From Arthrobacter rhombi (lineage in GTDB: Bacteria > Actinomycetota > Actinomycetes > Actinomycetales > Micrococcaceae), in NCBI RefSeq assembly GCF_900163545.1, contig NZ_FUHW01000037.1:36947-100946 (forward strand): a stretch of 64,000 nucleotides of DNA, in the 5' to 3' direction. Positions 35,554-44,666 of this stretch are shown in pieces. The translations under genes and the position numbers were made by a program. Each line of letters begins with the position of its first letter. Positions within the stretch are counted from its first letter, which is position 1. Under the pieces are notes generated by a model. The model saw only the letters and a program-made list of their open reading frames with translations, was not told the DNA's origin and did not search any database.

Positions 35554-36081
35554 TCATTCCCGTGGAGACGGGAGTTCATCCAGGCTCGCCAGGGCGGCCA
35601 GACTCCCGGCTATCAAACCGATGGCCGTATGGGGGCGGCTGGACCCATTGGCCTTGAGGCGTTCGCCGAACCGGTGGATCCGGCGTTCGGTGGCGATGTT
35701 CGCACCGATGCCCACTATCAGGATCGTGGCACCCAGTCCGATCAGCAGCCCGGGGTCCAGGTTCTTGAGGCGGGCCCTGGTTCCTGCCGTTGTGTCGGCG
35801 GAGTGCCCCTGGCCGGCGGCATCCAGATGCCCCGAGCCGCGCCCCGGCGTCGTTCCCTCTGCCAACGGCGCAGTCGGCAGTGAATCCGGATCCTGTCGGC
35901 GGGCGAAGAAGGCGCCCGCCGCCGCGAGGATCGCCAGCTTGGCCAGAACACGCGAGCTGCGACGGTGCATATAGTCGGGCAGCGCATACCAGAGCGCGAC
36001 AGCGGCTCCGCTGGCGCCGGCACGAGCGAGTAATCCGGCAGGGGTGCGACGGGCAGGGGTGGCTGTGGTGGTTTCTGTCAT
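35554..36081 (-). CDS. Membrane protein of unknown function
   Basis: A 175-aa protein with two or three hydrophobic stretches: around 17-30, 42-58 and 118-135, and a Ser/Ala-rich end. A Gly/Asp/Thr-rich linker lies between the second and third. AAGGAG stands 8 nt before the ATG at 36081, which overlaps the stop of the upstream winged-helix regulator by 4 nt. It is the last gene of a three-gene unit with that regulator and another membrane protein. No family recognised. Confidence 0.7.
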   Translation of the reverse strand: MTETTTATPARRTPAGLLARAGASGAAVALWYALPDYMHRRSSRVLAKLAILAAAGAFFARRQDPDSLPTAPLAEGTTPGRGSGHLDAAGQGHSADTTAGTRARLKNLDPGLLIGLGATILIVGIGANIATERRIHRFGERLKANGSSRPHTAIGLIAGSLAALASLDELPSPRE

Positions 36082-36383
36082 GGGTGGGGCTCCTTCGTGG
36101 TTCCGGTCAGCTGGTTCAGTGCATCGATATGGCGATGGAAGGACACCCGGCCCGCGCGGGTCAGGCGCAAGGTGACGGGACGGCGCCCCGCTCTCCCCGC
36201 GTTCGTCGGCTCGAGATAGCCGGCATCGATCAGCACCCGGACGTGCTTGCTCAACGTCGCGTCGGTGAACCCCAGCAGGCCACGGACCCTCCCGAAGGTT
36301 TCGCCACGGACCGGCTCCAGCAGGGCACAGATCCGCAGCCGTGGAAGGGGGTGGATCACCGGGTCGAACCCGTCCTGGCTCAT
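36078..36383 (-). CDS. Winged-helix transcriptional regulator (HTH_34/ArsR-like, single domain)
   Basis: A 101-aa protein made almost entirely of a winged helix-turn-helix: ICALLEPVRGETFGRVRGLLGFTDATLSKHVRVLIDAGYLEPT, then a basic wing (NAGRAGRRPVTLRLTRAG). This matches small PF13601-type regulators that usually sit beside membrane proteins they control. It is coupled to the downstream membrane protein by ATGA. An inverted repeat TGTCTT...AAGACA upstream of the operon is a possible binding site. Confidence 0.85.
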   Translation of the reverse strand: MSQDGFDPVIHPLPRLRICALLEPVRGETFGRVRGLLGFTDATLSKHVRVLIDAGYLEPTNAGRAGRRPVTLRLTRAGRVSFHRHIDALNQLTGTTKEPHP

Positions 36384-36389
36384 GACGGC

Positions 36390-36860
36390 TCAGTCCCGTG
36401 GGTTCCGGACGCGACGGACCCAATACCGGTCAAGCGCCGGTCCGCCGATCGTGCCCAGCGAGAACAACACCACGGCGGCAATGACCGGAATCCACCACCA
36501 ACCATGGGTGTCGTAGAGGGCGGAGTTGATTCCTCCGATGAACCCCACCACCAGCACGCCGCCCAGAAAGGGCAACCACATGGAACCGTGCAGGCGGATA
36601 TGGCGCACCGCACTGGGCTGCTTCCACGAGGCGAAGAGGAAGACCACCACGATCGCTCCCGGCAGCACCAGCAGGGCCGCCGGCATCGACAGCAGATCGG
36701 TGACCAGTGGCACCAGTGCCAGGACGGCAAGGATGAAGCCCACCAGGAACCAATAGCGTGGTGGGCGTTGCAGGCGTTCGGCATTCAGTTCACCGACGGC
36801 GCCGAGGGCTTCAAGCGACTCCCCGGCCTGGGCCGCATTGGGGGTGTCATCGGAATCCAT
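36390..36860 (-). CDS. Four-helix membrane protein, unknown function
   Basis: A 156-aa protein with four predicted helices at about 36-52, 60-78, 94-110 and 120-140. A short acidic N terminus precedes PPRYWFLVGFILA. It is the first gene of a three-gene unit with a winged-helix regulator just 6 nt downstream. Such regulator/membrane pairs are common in actinobacteria and often respond to envelope stress, but nothing here proves that. Confidence 0.72.
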   Translation of the reverse strand: MDSDDTPNAAQAGESLEALGAVGELNAERLQRPPRYWFLVGFILAVLALVPLVTDLLSMPAALLVLPGAIVVVFLFASWKQPSAVRHIRLHGSMWLPFLGGVLVVGFIGGINSALYDTHGWWWIPVIAAVVLFSLGTIGGPALDRYWVRRVRNPRD

Positions 36861-36876
36861 GCGGCCAGACTACATT

Positions 36877-36899
36877 TGTCTTGCCATACAGGAAAGACA
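36877..36899. promoter_or_regulatory. Inverted repeat upstream of winged-helix/membrane operon
   Basis: TGTCTT (36877-36882) and AAGACA (36894-36899) form an inverted repeat in AT-richer DNA 17 nt before the start at 36860. Its position suits an operator for the winged-helix regulator encoded in the operon. The short arms make this tentative. Confidence 0.4.
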
Positions 36900-37051
36900 T
36901 TTTTATCCTTCAGCGATACCGGCTTCGCGTTGGTCGGGCCCTGTTTCACGACTATGATGGGCCTCATCGACCACCCTCGCGTGCGCCACCAAATGCTGGC
37001 CCACCTTTCGGGGACCTCCACCGGTCAACACGACTTCACAAGGAGCTCCCC

Positions 37052-37837
37052 ATGGGAAACGTAGGACTGCTGTATGTCGGCGCCGTGCTCTTCATCAACG
37101 GCCTGATGCTGCTGGGTTTCGTCCCCGGACGCGCTGCCGCCCCGATGAACTACTTCGTCGGGGCCATGCAGGTCATCTTCCCCACCATCATCATCGCCCA
37201 GTCCGGCGGCGACCCGGCCATGACGCTTTCCGCCTCGGGCCTGTACCTGTTCGGGTTCACCTACCTCTACATCGCCTTCAACATCACCTTCGGGCTCGAT
37301 GGCGAAGGGGTCGGCTGGTTTTCGCTGTTCGTCTCCGGAGTCGCCGTCGTGATGTCCTATCTGCAGTTCACCTTGGTCGGGGACCCGGTCTTCGGGGTGA
37401 TCTGGCTGTTGTGGGCGATCCTCTGGCTCATGTTCTACCTGGTGCTCGCCCTGGGCATGGAATCACTGACGGCAGCCACCGGCTGGTTCACCGTGATCAT
37501 CGCCCATCTCTCCGCCACTATCCCGGCCCTGCTGCTACTTTCCGGCGCGTTCCAAAGCACCGGGCTCTGGGCGGGCGTGCTGGCGGTGGCGGGAGCACTC
37601 GCCCTGCTCATCTCGTTGGCGCTGGGACGCCAGGGGGTGGGCAGGCCACAGTCACCACCGTTGCCTCAGCTCCGGGACGAAGTCGACGGCGCTGAAGCGC
37701 CCACCCTGCCGGAGCTGATCGCCAGGACCGGGCGCAGCGACCAGGGATCCCAGATCGTCATTTCGAGTCCCCCGGTGTCCAGGTCTTCCCGCCGCGTGGT
37801 CAACAGTCCTCTACGGCGCCGAGTGCCCCGCTCCTGA
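37052..37837 (+). CDS. AmiS/UreI family urea/short-amide channel
   Basis: A 261-aa membrane protein. Six to seven helices span residues 3-195, with NVGLLYVGAVLFINGLMLLGF at the start, FTYLYIAFNITFGLDG in the middle and SLTAATGWFTVI later, as in AmiS/UreI channels. The 65-residue hydrophilic tail is specific to this protein. AGGAG lies 7 nt before the ATG. Neither urease nor amidase genes lie in this window, so it stands alone here. It may import urea or amides for enzymes encoded elsewhere. Confidence 0.88.
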   Translation: MGNVGLLYVGAVLFINGLMLLGFVPGRAAAPMNYFVGAMQVIFPTIIIAQSGGDPAMTLSASGLYLFGFTYLYIAFNITFGLDGEGVGWFSLFVSGVAVVMSYLQFTLVGDPVFGVIWLLWAILWLMFYLVLALGMESLTAATGWFTVIIAHLSATIPALLLLSGAFQSTGLWAGVLAVAGALALLISLALGRQGVGRPQSPPLPQLRDEVDGAEAPTLPELIARTGRSDQGSQIVISSPPVSRSSRRVVNSPLRRRVPRS

Positions 37838-37867
37838 GCATCCTGTTGGTACGAGCGCGCTCCAAGC

Positions 37868-39334
37868 TCAGGTGCGACTGGAGGTGGCCAGTTCCCGTGC
37901 CGCTCTGAAGTAGGCGCGGGTGACCAGTTCCTGGGTTCGTTGCGTCACCGGCGTTGCGGCGCGCATCAGCCAGTTGGCCGGCCTCGAATAGGCCAGGACC
38001 TCGAACCAGACGGTGCCCTCGCGGTCGAGAACCGCGGTGAACGACTCCTCCCCCGCGACGGGGTGGCCCTTCAGGGTCCCGTAGCCGAAGCCGGCCCTGC
38101 GCTCCCCCGCGTCCGGGGTCGTTGCGCTATCGGGTTCGCTGCTCCAGAGCACCCGGCAGGGAGCCGGCACCCGGAGCGGTCCGATCCCCATGCCGGAGAC
38201 GACCCTGACCCCCGGGGTCGCCCGCGGAGTGTCTTTCGGTACGGTCAGCCCCGCCCCGCGATGCAGGTCCCAATCCAGGATCCCGTCGGCCAGCCGCCGG
38301 TAGGCGGCCTCGCCGTTCCCGACGCGCAACCGCCGCCTGACGGTGCGGTATCCCGCCGGGGCGTGGCCCTGCTCGGTCAACCCGTAGTCGGCATAGGTGA
38401 GGTCCCCGGGGCGGCCGATCCGGGCGAGCCGGCGCAGGGCCGCCAGCTCGCTGGGCCCCTGTTTACCCAAGGCGGCACCGATGACGGCCAACGACGCCTT
38501 CGCCGCTGGGCGTACCGGCACGTGGAGCTGCCGCCCGCCGGGCAGCTTCACCACGGGGGCCTGCAGTCCGAGCAGGTCGCGGTAACGGTCGGGGAGGGAA
38601 TCGACGACGGTGGCGAAAAGCAGGCGGTAGCCCGGCAGCAGCATCGGATCCAGTGGAGGATTCTTCAGGAAGGAGACCACCTCGTCCACGCGGGGCCCTC
38701 CGGCCAACAGGCCTTCGTCGTCGTATGCCTGCAGGCGCTCCCGCAGCGCGGCATCGGTGCGCGGCGGGTTGATGACCCCCATGAGCTCGCCGGCCTTTGC
38801 CCATTGACCGACATAGCCGTCAGCCCCGCCGAGCCGTGCGGGGACGGGGCCGCGGAAGATTTCGTAGGAGCGCAGGAACGCCTCGGTGAAAGCCAGGTGG
38901 ACCCATTCGGAGAGGCCGGGGTCGTTCGCCGAGTAGCGACGGTCGGTACCCAGCGCGTCCACATATTCTCCGCGGACCGGAACGTGGAGCTTGCGCACAT
39001 ACCGGCAGGCTTCGTGGGCGGCGACCGTATCTCCGTAGGTGAGTGTGAAGATCCAGCGGATGGTTCCCGCGAGGCGGCCCAACGGATCCTCGCGGTAATT
39101 CGAATGCTCGGCGACGCCGGCGAGCGCGCCGGGATGCAGGGCCTGGATCAGGAGGGCACGGATTCCGGCGGCAATCGGCGTCGTTCCCCCGTTGACCTGC
39201 CAGACGGCGGAACCGACGTCGAAATATCCGGCATCCTCACCGTTCTCCAACGCGTCTTCCCAAGCGGGAACACTTTCGCTTTGGCCGGCGAAGGTCATCC
39301 GCAGGCGGGTTCTCAACGGTGCCAACAGGTCCAT
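37868..39334 (-). CDS. Fusion of MpaB-like oxygenase (DUF2236) and DUF1990 domain
   Basis: This 488-aa protein is one continuous frame. Residues 40-280 are the DUF2236/MpaB-like heme domain, with ALHPGALAGVAEHSNY (His67, His76), KLHVPVRG (His117) and EWVHLAFTEAF (His146). Residues about 305-485 match DUF1990: GLTEQGHAPAGYR, WDLHRGAGLTVP, GFGYGTLKGHPVAGEESF and a terminal AYSRPANW. Both families are usually separate proteins, so the fusion suggests one pathway acting on a hydrophobic substrate. The start ATG 39334 has no strong ribosome binding site. No clear operon partner. Confidence 0.82.
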   Translation of the reverse strand: MDLLAPLRTRLRMTFAGQSESVPAWEDALENGEDAGYFDVGSAVWQVNGGTTPIAAGIRALLIQALHPGALAGVAEHSNYREDPLGRLAGTIRWIFTLTYGDTVAAHEACRYVRKLHVPVRGEYVDALGTDRRYSANDPGLSEWVHLAFTEAFLRSYEIFRGPVPARLGGADGYVGQWAKAGELMGVINPPRTDAALRERLQAYDDEGLLAGGPRVDEVVSFLKNPPLDPMLLPGYRLLFATVVDSLPDRYRDLLGLQAPVVKLPGGRQLHVPVRPAAKASLAVIGAALGKQGPSELAALRRLARIGRPGDLTYADYGLTEQGHAPAGYRTVRRRLRVGNGEAAYRRLADGILDWDLHRGAGLTVPKDTPRATPGVRVVSGMGIGPLRVPAPCRVLWSSEPDSATTPDAGERRAGFGYGTLKGHPVAGEESFTAVLDREGTVWFEVLAYSRPANWLMRAATPVTQRTQELVTRAYFRAARELATSSRT

Positions 39335-39502
39335 GCCCCGAGACTACTCCGCGACGCTGATCTTCCGCCGTGCGCGGGCAACAACGAAATGGCCTCCGGA
39401 GTATTCAGAACACCCGCGAAGTGTCGCAGTACGCATATATTGTTGCACCAGGAAATCGACCCCGTTGGCAGAGACCGGCGAGGGCTATATGGGGGACACA
39501 TC

Positions 39503-40597
39503 ATGAATGGAATGAATTTCACCGCAGTCGACGTCGAAACCGCCAACGGGAATCGGGGTTCTGTGTGCGCGGTCGGCGTCACGGCAGTCCGAAATGGGCG
39601 GATCGTCCAGACCGTTGAATGGCGCGTTAAGCCCGCAACGGGTTTAGGTGCGTTTAGTCCGCGAAACGTGGCTATCCACGGCATCACTGCTGAGATGGTC
39701 CGGTCCGCGGATTCTTGGGCGACTTCATTGCAAGCCATCACCTCTCTCGCTGAGGATTTTCCATTGGTCGCCTACAACGCGCCTTTTGACCGCAGCGCAA
39801 TCCTTCAAGCCAGCCAGTTTTCGGGCTTGGAGGCCCCGGCTAACGAATTTCACTGCGCACTTGCTCTCTCACGTCGCCTCCTAGCGCTCGACGGATACAA
39901 GCTCTCCACCGTCGCCGCAGAACTCGGCCTGGATCCCTTCGATCACCACCGAGCTGGAGCCGATGCGACGGCCTGTGCGCAGATAGTCCTTTCGTTGGCC
40001 GAACGGGAAGGGGCCCGAAACGTGCCTGAGCTATGGTTCCCACCCAAGAAGTCACCTGTTCGAACTTCCGATTACTGGTCCAAGGACAAGCGGTCTCGCA
40101 TCGACGAGTTGCCTCAGCCGAACCCCGCAGCTTCACCCGACCACCCATTCCACGGGCATCAGGTCATATTCACCGGCGAGCTCCAAACGTGTGATCGTTG
40201 GGACGCCATGGGGTTGGTCGCCCATCATGGGGGCACGAATGGGCAGGGCGTGACGAAGAAGACGAGATACCTCGTCGTCGGCGGATCCTCGGCAGGCGCA
40301 ATCGTCGATTTGGCCAACGGAACAACAAAAGAACGAAAGGCAGCACGTTACATCGAGCTGGGACAGGAGATTCAGGTCCTCACCGAGCAACAATTTATGG
40401 AACTTGTTGGTCGCAAGTCCCCGTCCACGCAGCGCACACGTCCACCAAGCACTCGGGTTGTCGGGCCCGTCAGGGCAGAGCCCAAGCCAGAACCCACGTT
40501 GCAGGACTCGAACAGTAGCCAGGGCCCTCTCCGACGCTTGGCCCGCTTCATTACCAGTGCATTCCAGCGAGGTCAGGACCGGGGGAGCAAGAAGTAG
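39503..40597 (+). CDS. DEDDh exonuclease (DNA polymerase III epsilon-like) with BRCT domain
   Basis: A 364-aa protein. The exonuclease domain (1-170) has catalytic Asp10 and Glu12 (AVDVETANGN), the HGIT motif, YNAPFDRS and HHRAGADATA with the DEDDh His. A BRCT domain follows near 210-300 (GHQVIFTGEL...TKKTRYLVVGG), then a basic disordered tail. This architecture occurs in stand-alone 3'-5' exonucleases used in repair or recombination. GGGGGA lies 7 nt before ATG 39503. Its coding is visibly less GC-rich than its neighbours, hinting at horizontal acquisition. Confidence 0.88.
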   Translation: MNGMNFTAVDVETANGNRGSVCAVGVTAVRNGRIVQTVEWRVKPATGLGAFSPRNVAIHGITAEMVRSADSWATSLQAITSLAEDFPLVAYNAPFDRSAILQASQFSGLEAPANEFHCALALSRRLLALDGYKLSTVAAELGLDPFDHHRAGADATACAQIVLSLAEREGARNVPELWFPPKKSPVRTSDYWSKDKRSRIDELPQPNPAASPDHPFHGHQVIFTGELQTCDRWDAMGLVAHHGGTNGQGVTKKTRYLVVGGSSAGAIVDLANGTTKERKAARYIELGQEIQVLTEQQFMELVGRKSPSTQRTRPPSTRVVGPVRAEPKPEPTLQDSNSSQGPLRRLARFITSAFQRGQDRGSKK

Positions 40598-40639
40598 CCG
40601 GCTTCAAGGGCTCGTTCAGCGAGATGGGGACAGCTTCAG

Positions 40640-42001
40640 TCAGGAGACGGCCGGTCGCCGGTGGGAGATCAGGGCAACCAGCAGGCCGATCACGAACCAC
40701 ACCAGACCGATCACCAGCGCCAGATGGGTGGCCGAAGCCAGGACAATGACCAGCAGCACGGCCCCAACGGCGGGAATGACCCCATGCATGAACCAGGTCC
40801 CGCGCACGGCGGCCTTTTGGCGGACCAGGTAGTAGCCGATGACCGAGACGTGCAGCAGGATGAACGCCGTCAGCGCCCCGACGTTCACAATGGAGCTGAG
40901 AATATCGAGCCCATCGGCCCGGGTGGCCGCCCAGACGGCGACGACAATGTTCCCGGCTGCGGTGATCAGGATGCTTCGTACCGGCACCCCGGTCCGCTCC
41001 GAGACACGCGCCAGGGCGTGGGGTAGACGCCGCTCCCGGGCCATGTCCATGATGATTCGGCTACCGGCGCCTTGCCCGACCATCGCAGCGAAGGCCGCGC
41101 CCGCCGCCTTGGACAGGGCCAGCAGCCAGTGCAGCCATTCACCGATACTCTCCTCGACAGCCACATAGTAGGCAGCACCTTCCAGGCTCGGGTCAGCGGC
41201 CAGCTGCGCCGGTGTCGTGCTGGAGAGCAAGGCTCCGACATAGGTTTGGGCCACGAAGAGCAGTCCAGCGACCACCAGGCAGATCAGCGTCGCCCGGCCA
41301 ACGAGCCGGACGGTGCCCTTGGTCTCTTCGGCGAAGGTGGCCAATGCGTCGAACCCCAGGAAGGAAAGCACAGCGACGGAGACGGCAGCCAGGACAGCCA
41401 CCAGCGAGAACCCTCCGATCCCGGTGAACGGGCTGAACCAGGGCCGCTCCGGGCCGGCCGTCGCCAACACGTAGGCTCCGCAGACCAACACGATGAGCAG
41501 GACCAGGACCTCCAGGAGGACGACGGCGGTGATCACCTTGGAGGCGACCCGTACCCCGGCGAGGTTCAGCGCCGTGGTCCCCACCACGGCGACGGCCACG
41601 AAAACCCAGATGGGCACGGACGGGAACAACGAGTTCAGTGCGATGCCGGTGAACATGTAGGCGACCGAGGGGATGAGCAGGTAGTCCAGCAGGATCATCC
41701 ACCCCGAGACATACCCGGCGCGGGGCCCGATCCCCGCCCCGGCATAAGCGAAGACGGAGCCGGCCCGGGGAATCTCCCGGGACATGCGCATGTAGCTGGA
41801 GGCGGTAAAGGCCATGACCAGGGTAGCGATGACGTAGACCGACGCCACAGCTCCCCCGGACTTGGCGTCGAGGGTGCCATAAATCCCGACGGCAGCCGCC
41901 GGGCCGATGAAGACCAGACCGTAGAAGACCAGTTGGCCCAGCGTCAGGCTGCGCTTGAGGGATCCCTGGGCCGGAGCGGTTTCCGATGCGTTGGCGTCCA
42001 T
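40640..42001 (-). CDS. APC-family amino acid/polyamine permease
   Basis: A 453-aa transporter with 12 helices. It has the APC pattern LGQLVFYGLVFIGPAAAVGIYGTLD in helix 1 and FLGFDALATFAEETKG in the helix 6 region. Members import amino acids or putrescine by proton symport. ATG 42001 is chosen; a TTG six codons upstream is an alternative. Nearby genes do not reveal the substrate. The closest resemblance I see is to PuuP/YfnA-type importers. Confidence 0.88.
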   Translation of the reverse strand: MDANASETAPAQGSLKRSLTLGQLVFYGLVFIGPAAAVGIYGTLDAKSGGAVASVYVIATLVMAFTASSYMRMSREIPRAGSVFAYAGAGIGPRAGYVSGWMILLDYLLIPSVAYMFTGIALNSLFPSVPIWVFVAVAVVGTTALNLAGVRVASKVITAVVLLEVLVLLIVLVCGAYVLATAGPERPWFSPFTGIGGFSLVAVLAAVSVAVLSFLGFDALATFAEETKGTVRLVGRATLICLVVAGLLFVAQTYVGALLSSTTPAQLAADPSLEGAAYYVAVEESIGEWLHWLLALSKAAGAAFAAMVGQGAGSRIIMDMARERRLPHALARVSERTGVPVRSILITAAGNIVVAVWAATRADGLDILSSIVNVGALTAFILLHVSVIGYYLVRQKAAVRGTWFMHGVIPAVGAVLLVIVLASATHLALVIGLVWFVIGLLVALISHRRPAVS

Positions 42002-42037
42002 GCTGCCATTCTGTCGCAATTTCCGCCCGGACAGGGG

Positions 42038-42505
42038 TCAGGGCCCCGAAGCTGGCCAGAGTTGGACAAACGCGGCGGACTGCGCAGCCTGGGTTCTCGA
42101 CGCCTGCCGATTCAGGCCGGTGCACCAGGCAGGATAGACACGGAACCCGCGTTTGCCGGGGTGTCTACCCGAACTGGTGATGCCCAGCTCGCGCAAGTGT
42201 TCGGCGGTGAACCAGAAGACTCCACGGCGCTGGTCCTCCCCCAAGACGAACACTGCGAGCCCCGCTACCGCATCATCTGCCGGAAAGGGCTCGGTCTCGC
42301 CCTGCGCGGATCGACGCCATACGGCCACGAAGGCTCCCGGCTTCGTCGGGGTGAGCCGTGCGGCACGCAACCGCCAGCGCTGCCCGGAAAGCACCACGAG
42401 GCCTGATTCGTAGTCGCCGTTTTGTTCCTCCGGCTCAACGGAAGCAAGGTCTGTCCGTGGACCCAAGACGTGCTCGACATACCAGTCGAAAGCAGAAAAT
42501 CGCAT
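42038..42505 (-). CDS. MepB family protein
   Basis: A 155-aa soluble protein matching the MepB family: MRFSAFDWYVEHVLG at the start, GDYESGLVVLSGQRWRLRAARLTPTKPGAFVAVWRR in the middle, and RRGVFWFTAEHLRELGI then FRVYPAWC near the end. MepB is encoded with the MepA efflux pump in Staphylococcus but its function is unknown, and no pump gene lies adjacent here. Confidence 0.88.
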   Translation of the reverse strand: MRFSAFDWYVEHVLGPRTDLASVEPEEQNGDYESGLVVLSGQRWRLRAARLTPTKPGAFVAVWRRSAQGETEPFPADDAVAGLAVFVLGEDQRRGVFWFTAEHLRELGITSSGRHPGKRGFRVYPAWCTGLNRQASRTQAAQSAAFVQLWPASGP

Positions 42506-42571
42506 CCCGTGACTCTAGCGGGACCCTCCCGACCTATTGGCCGGCAGACCCCTTCCGAGTACCGTGACCGC

Positions 42572-42934
42572 ATGATCACCCACATCGGCACCGCCATGTT
42601 GTACGTCTCGGATCAAGAAGCATCCCTGAGGTTCTACCGCGACCTGCTGGGGTTCTCGGTCGTCACCGATCAGGACATGGGCCACGGCGCCCGCTGGCTT
42701 GAGCTGGCGCCAGCGGAGGGAGCGACCACGATGGCACTGCTCGACGCTGGTCAGGCCAGCAAACAGGTCGGAGAGGGCGCCTACCTGACGTATGCATGCG
42801 ACGACATCGAGGCGACCGTCGCCTGGCTCCGCGAGCGTGGTGCCACGGTTACCGACCCCGATATCCAGTCGTGGGGCTCTTTCGCTTTCGTCGAGGGCCC
42901 CGACGGGCACCGCGTGCAGATCCACCAGAAGTAA
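42572..42934 (+). CDS. VOC-fold protein (glyoxalase-like)
   Basis: A 120-aa single VOC domain: MLYVSDQEASLRFYRDLLGFSVVTD opens the first half and VEGPDGHRVQIHQK closes the second. Candidate metal ligands are His4 and Glu46-region residues plus the late Glu. ATG 42572 begins exactly at the domain. Such proteins act as glyoxalases, dioxygenases or drug-binding proteins; the specific role is not evident. It diverges from the mepB-like gene. Confidence 0.82.
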   Translation: MITHIGTAMLYVSDQEASLRFYRDLLGFSVVTDQDMGHGARWLELAPAEGATTMALLDAGQASKQVGEGAYLTYACDDIEATVAWLRERGATVTDPDIQSWGSFAFVEGPDGHRVQIHQK

Positions 42935-43173
42935 GTCATTCCCCCGCTGCGATCCAACCAAGAGTCCACGAGCCATGCACAGAATTCACTCAGATTCAAC
43001 GAAAATCCTGTGATCTTGTTCACGCATTGCGGCTATATGTCACGCAGCGGCGCGGAACCAGCTCTCAGGGCCGACCATTCAAGTGGACCGCGAGGCCTGC
43101 ATCACGCAATAATTGCCGATCGACCACCGCGCCGCTGCTGTGACAGCGTCCGCCCACCAAGAATCGGAGAACC

Positions 43174-44613
43174 ATGTCGGCAGACGTCGTGGGCCTGGCT
43201 CTTGTCCTGTTGGGACTCATCGTCCTTCTCGGCAAGCTGATCCGGGTACGTAGCAAGATCGCACAAAAGTTGTTCCTGCCGGCCTCGATCCTCGGAGGAT
43301 TCCTGGCGTTGCTGCTGGGCCCCTACGTGTTCGGCAATCTGGCATCACTAGCCGGTACCGACAGGTTCGCCGAAGGTGGCCTCTTCGGAACCCAGATCCT
43401 TGAAGTCTGGGGCACCTTGCCCGGCCTGCTCATCAGCGTGGTTTTCGCGGCGCTGTTCATGGGTGAATCGATCCCCTCACCCAAACGGGCGGCACGACTC
43501 CTGGGGCCGCAGCTGAGCCTCGGGGTCACCTTCGCTTCCGGGCAATACGTCTTCGGCCTGGCCTTGGCCGTCCTGGTCTTGGTCCCCATCTTCGGGATGA
43601 CCCCCATGGCCGGGGCGCTAATCGAGATCGGCTTCGAGGGCGGCCACGGCACGGCAGCTGGCATGGCCCCCGTCATGAACGAACTGGGCTTTACCGAAGG
43701 CCCGGATCTGGCACTGGGCATGGCCACCATCGGGATTGTCAGCGGCATCGTCATCGGTATTGCTGCCATCAACTGGGCGGTACGCACGGGCAGGACCGAG
43801 GTCATCTCCGCTTCGACCAAACTTCCGGACGACGAGCTCAAGGGCCTCTACTCCAAGGACAATCAGCCCTCGGCTGGCCAATTGACCGTGCGTTCCTCCT
43901 CGGTGGAAAGCATGACCTTGCATGTGGCGTTCATCGCGCTGGCCATCCTCGTCGGCCAGCTACTGCTCTCAGCGCTTCAGTGGGTCGAGAGCGTCACCTG
44001 GGCCGACTCCGTCAAGGTGTTCGAATACGTTCCACTCTTCCCGTTGGCGATGCTCGGTGGGGTCATCATCCAGCTCGTGCTGGACAAGACCGGGAAGCTC
44101 CATCTCATCGACCGTGGCTCCATGATGCGCATCCAAGGCCTGGCCCTGGACCTGCTCATCGTCAGCGCCCTGGCATCCTTGTCGTTGAAGGCGATCGCCG
44201 CCAACATTGGCCCCTTCCTGCTCCTGGCCGGTGTGGGCATCGTGTGGAACGTCGTCGTACTATTCTTCCTGGCTCGGCGCTACATCCCGAAGTACTGGTT
44301 TGAACGCGGGATCGGCGACTTCGGGCAGTCCATGGGTGTCACGGCGACGGGCCTGATTCTCATGCGGATCGCCGACCCCGAGGGAAAGAGCCCCGCCTAC
44401 GAGGCCTTCGGATATAAGCAATTGGTCTTTGAACCGTTCTTTGGCGGCGGCCTGATCACCGCAGCCGCAATGCCCCTGATCTACCAGTTTGGGCCCTACC
44501 CTTTGCTGATCGGCATGGGCGTCCTGCTGGTCGCCTCGGTGTCCATCGGCCTGATCAACGGCAGGCGGATGAGACGCACCTCGGTTGCGGAGACCTCCCC
44601 GGCACAGGGTTGA
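43174..44613 (+). CDS. Sodium:glutamate symporter-like protein (GltS/ESS superfamily)
   Basis: A 479-aa membrane protein with about 11-12 helices. The paired GGxxG-rich hairpins of the ESS family are visible: ALIEIGFEGGHGTAAGMAPVMNELGF in the first half and RGIGDFGQSMGVTATGLILMRIADP in the second. These form the Na+/substrate site of glutamate carriers. GGAG lies 5 nt before the ATG. The 240-nt gap upstream holds the promoter but no other feature I can support. Substrate probably a dicarboxylate or glutamate. Confidence 0.88.
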   Translation: MSADVVGLALVLLGLIVLLGKLIRVRSKIAQKLFLPASILGGFLALLLGPYVFGNLASLAGTDRFAEGGLFGTQILEVWGTLPGLLISVVFAALFMGESIPSPKRAARLLGPQLSLGVTFASGQYVFGLALAVLVLVPIFGMTPMAGALIEIGFEGGHGTAAGMAPVMNELGFTEGPDLALGMATIGIVSGIVIGIAAINWAVRTGRTEVISASTKLPDDELKGLYSKDNQPSAGQLTVRSSSVESMTLHVAFIALAILVGQLLLSALQWVESVTWADSVKVFEYVPLFPLAMLGGVIIQLVLDKTGKLHLIDRGSMMRIQGLALDLLIVSALASLSLKAIAANIGPFLLLAGVGIVWNVVVLFFLARRYIPKYWFERGIGDFGQSMGVTATGLILMRIADPEGKSPAYEAFGYKQLVFEPFFGGGLITAAAMPLIYQFGPYPLLIGMGVLLVASVSIGLINGRRMRRTSVAETSPAQG

Positions 44614-44634
44614 CCCTGGGCGATGGGATGATGC

Positions 44635-44666
44635 GGTGGCCAACGCCCTATCGGGCGTTGGCCACC
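44635..44666. terminator. Bidirectional terminator overlapping a 3' end
   Basis: A perfect 14-bp stem (GGTGGCCAACGCCC with GGGCGTTGGCCACC) and a TATC loop span the stop codon of the minus-strand gene. It ends the symporter transcript and probably the opposing one. Confidence 0.85.
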
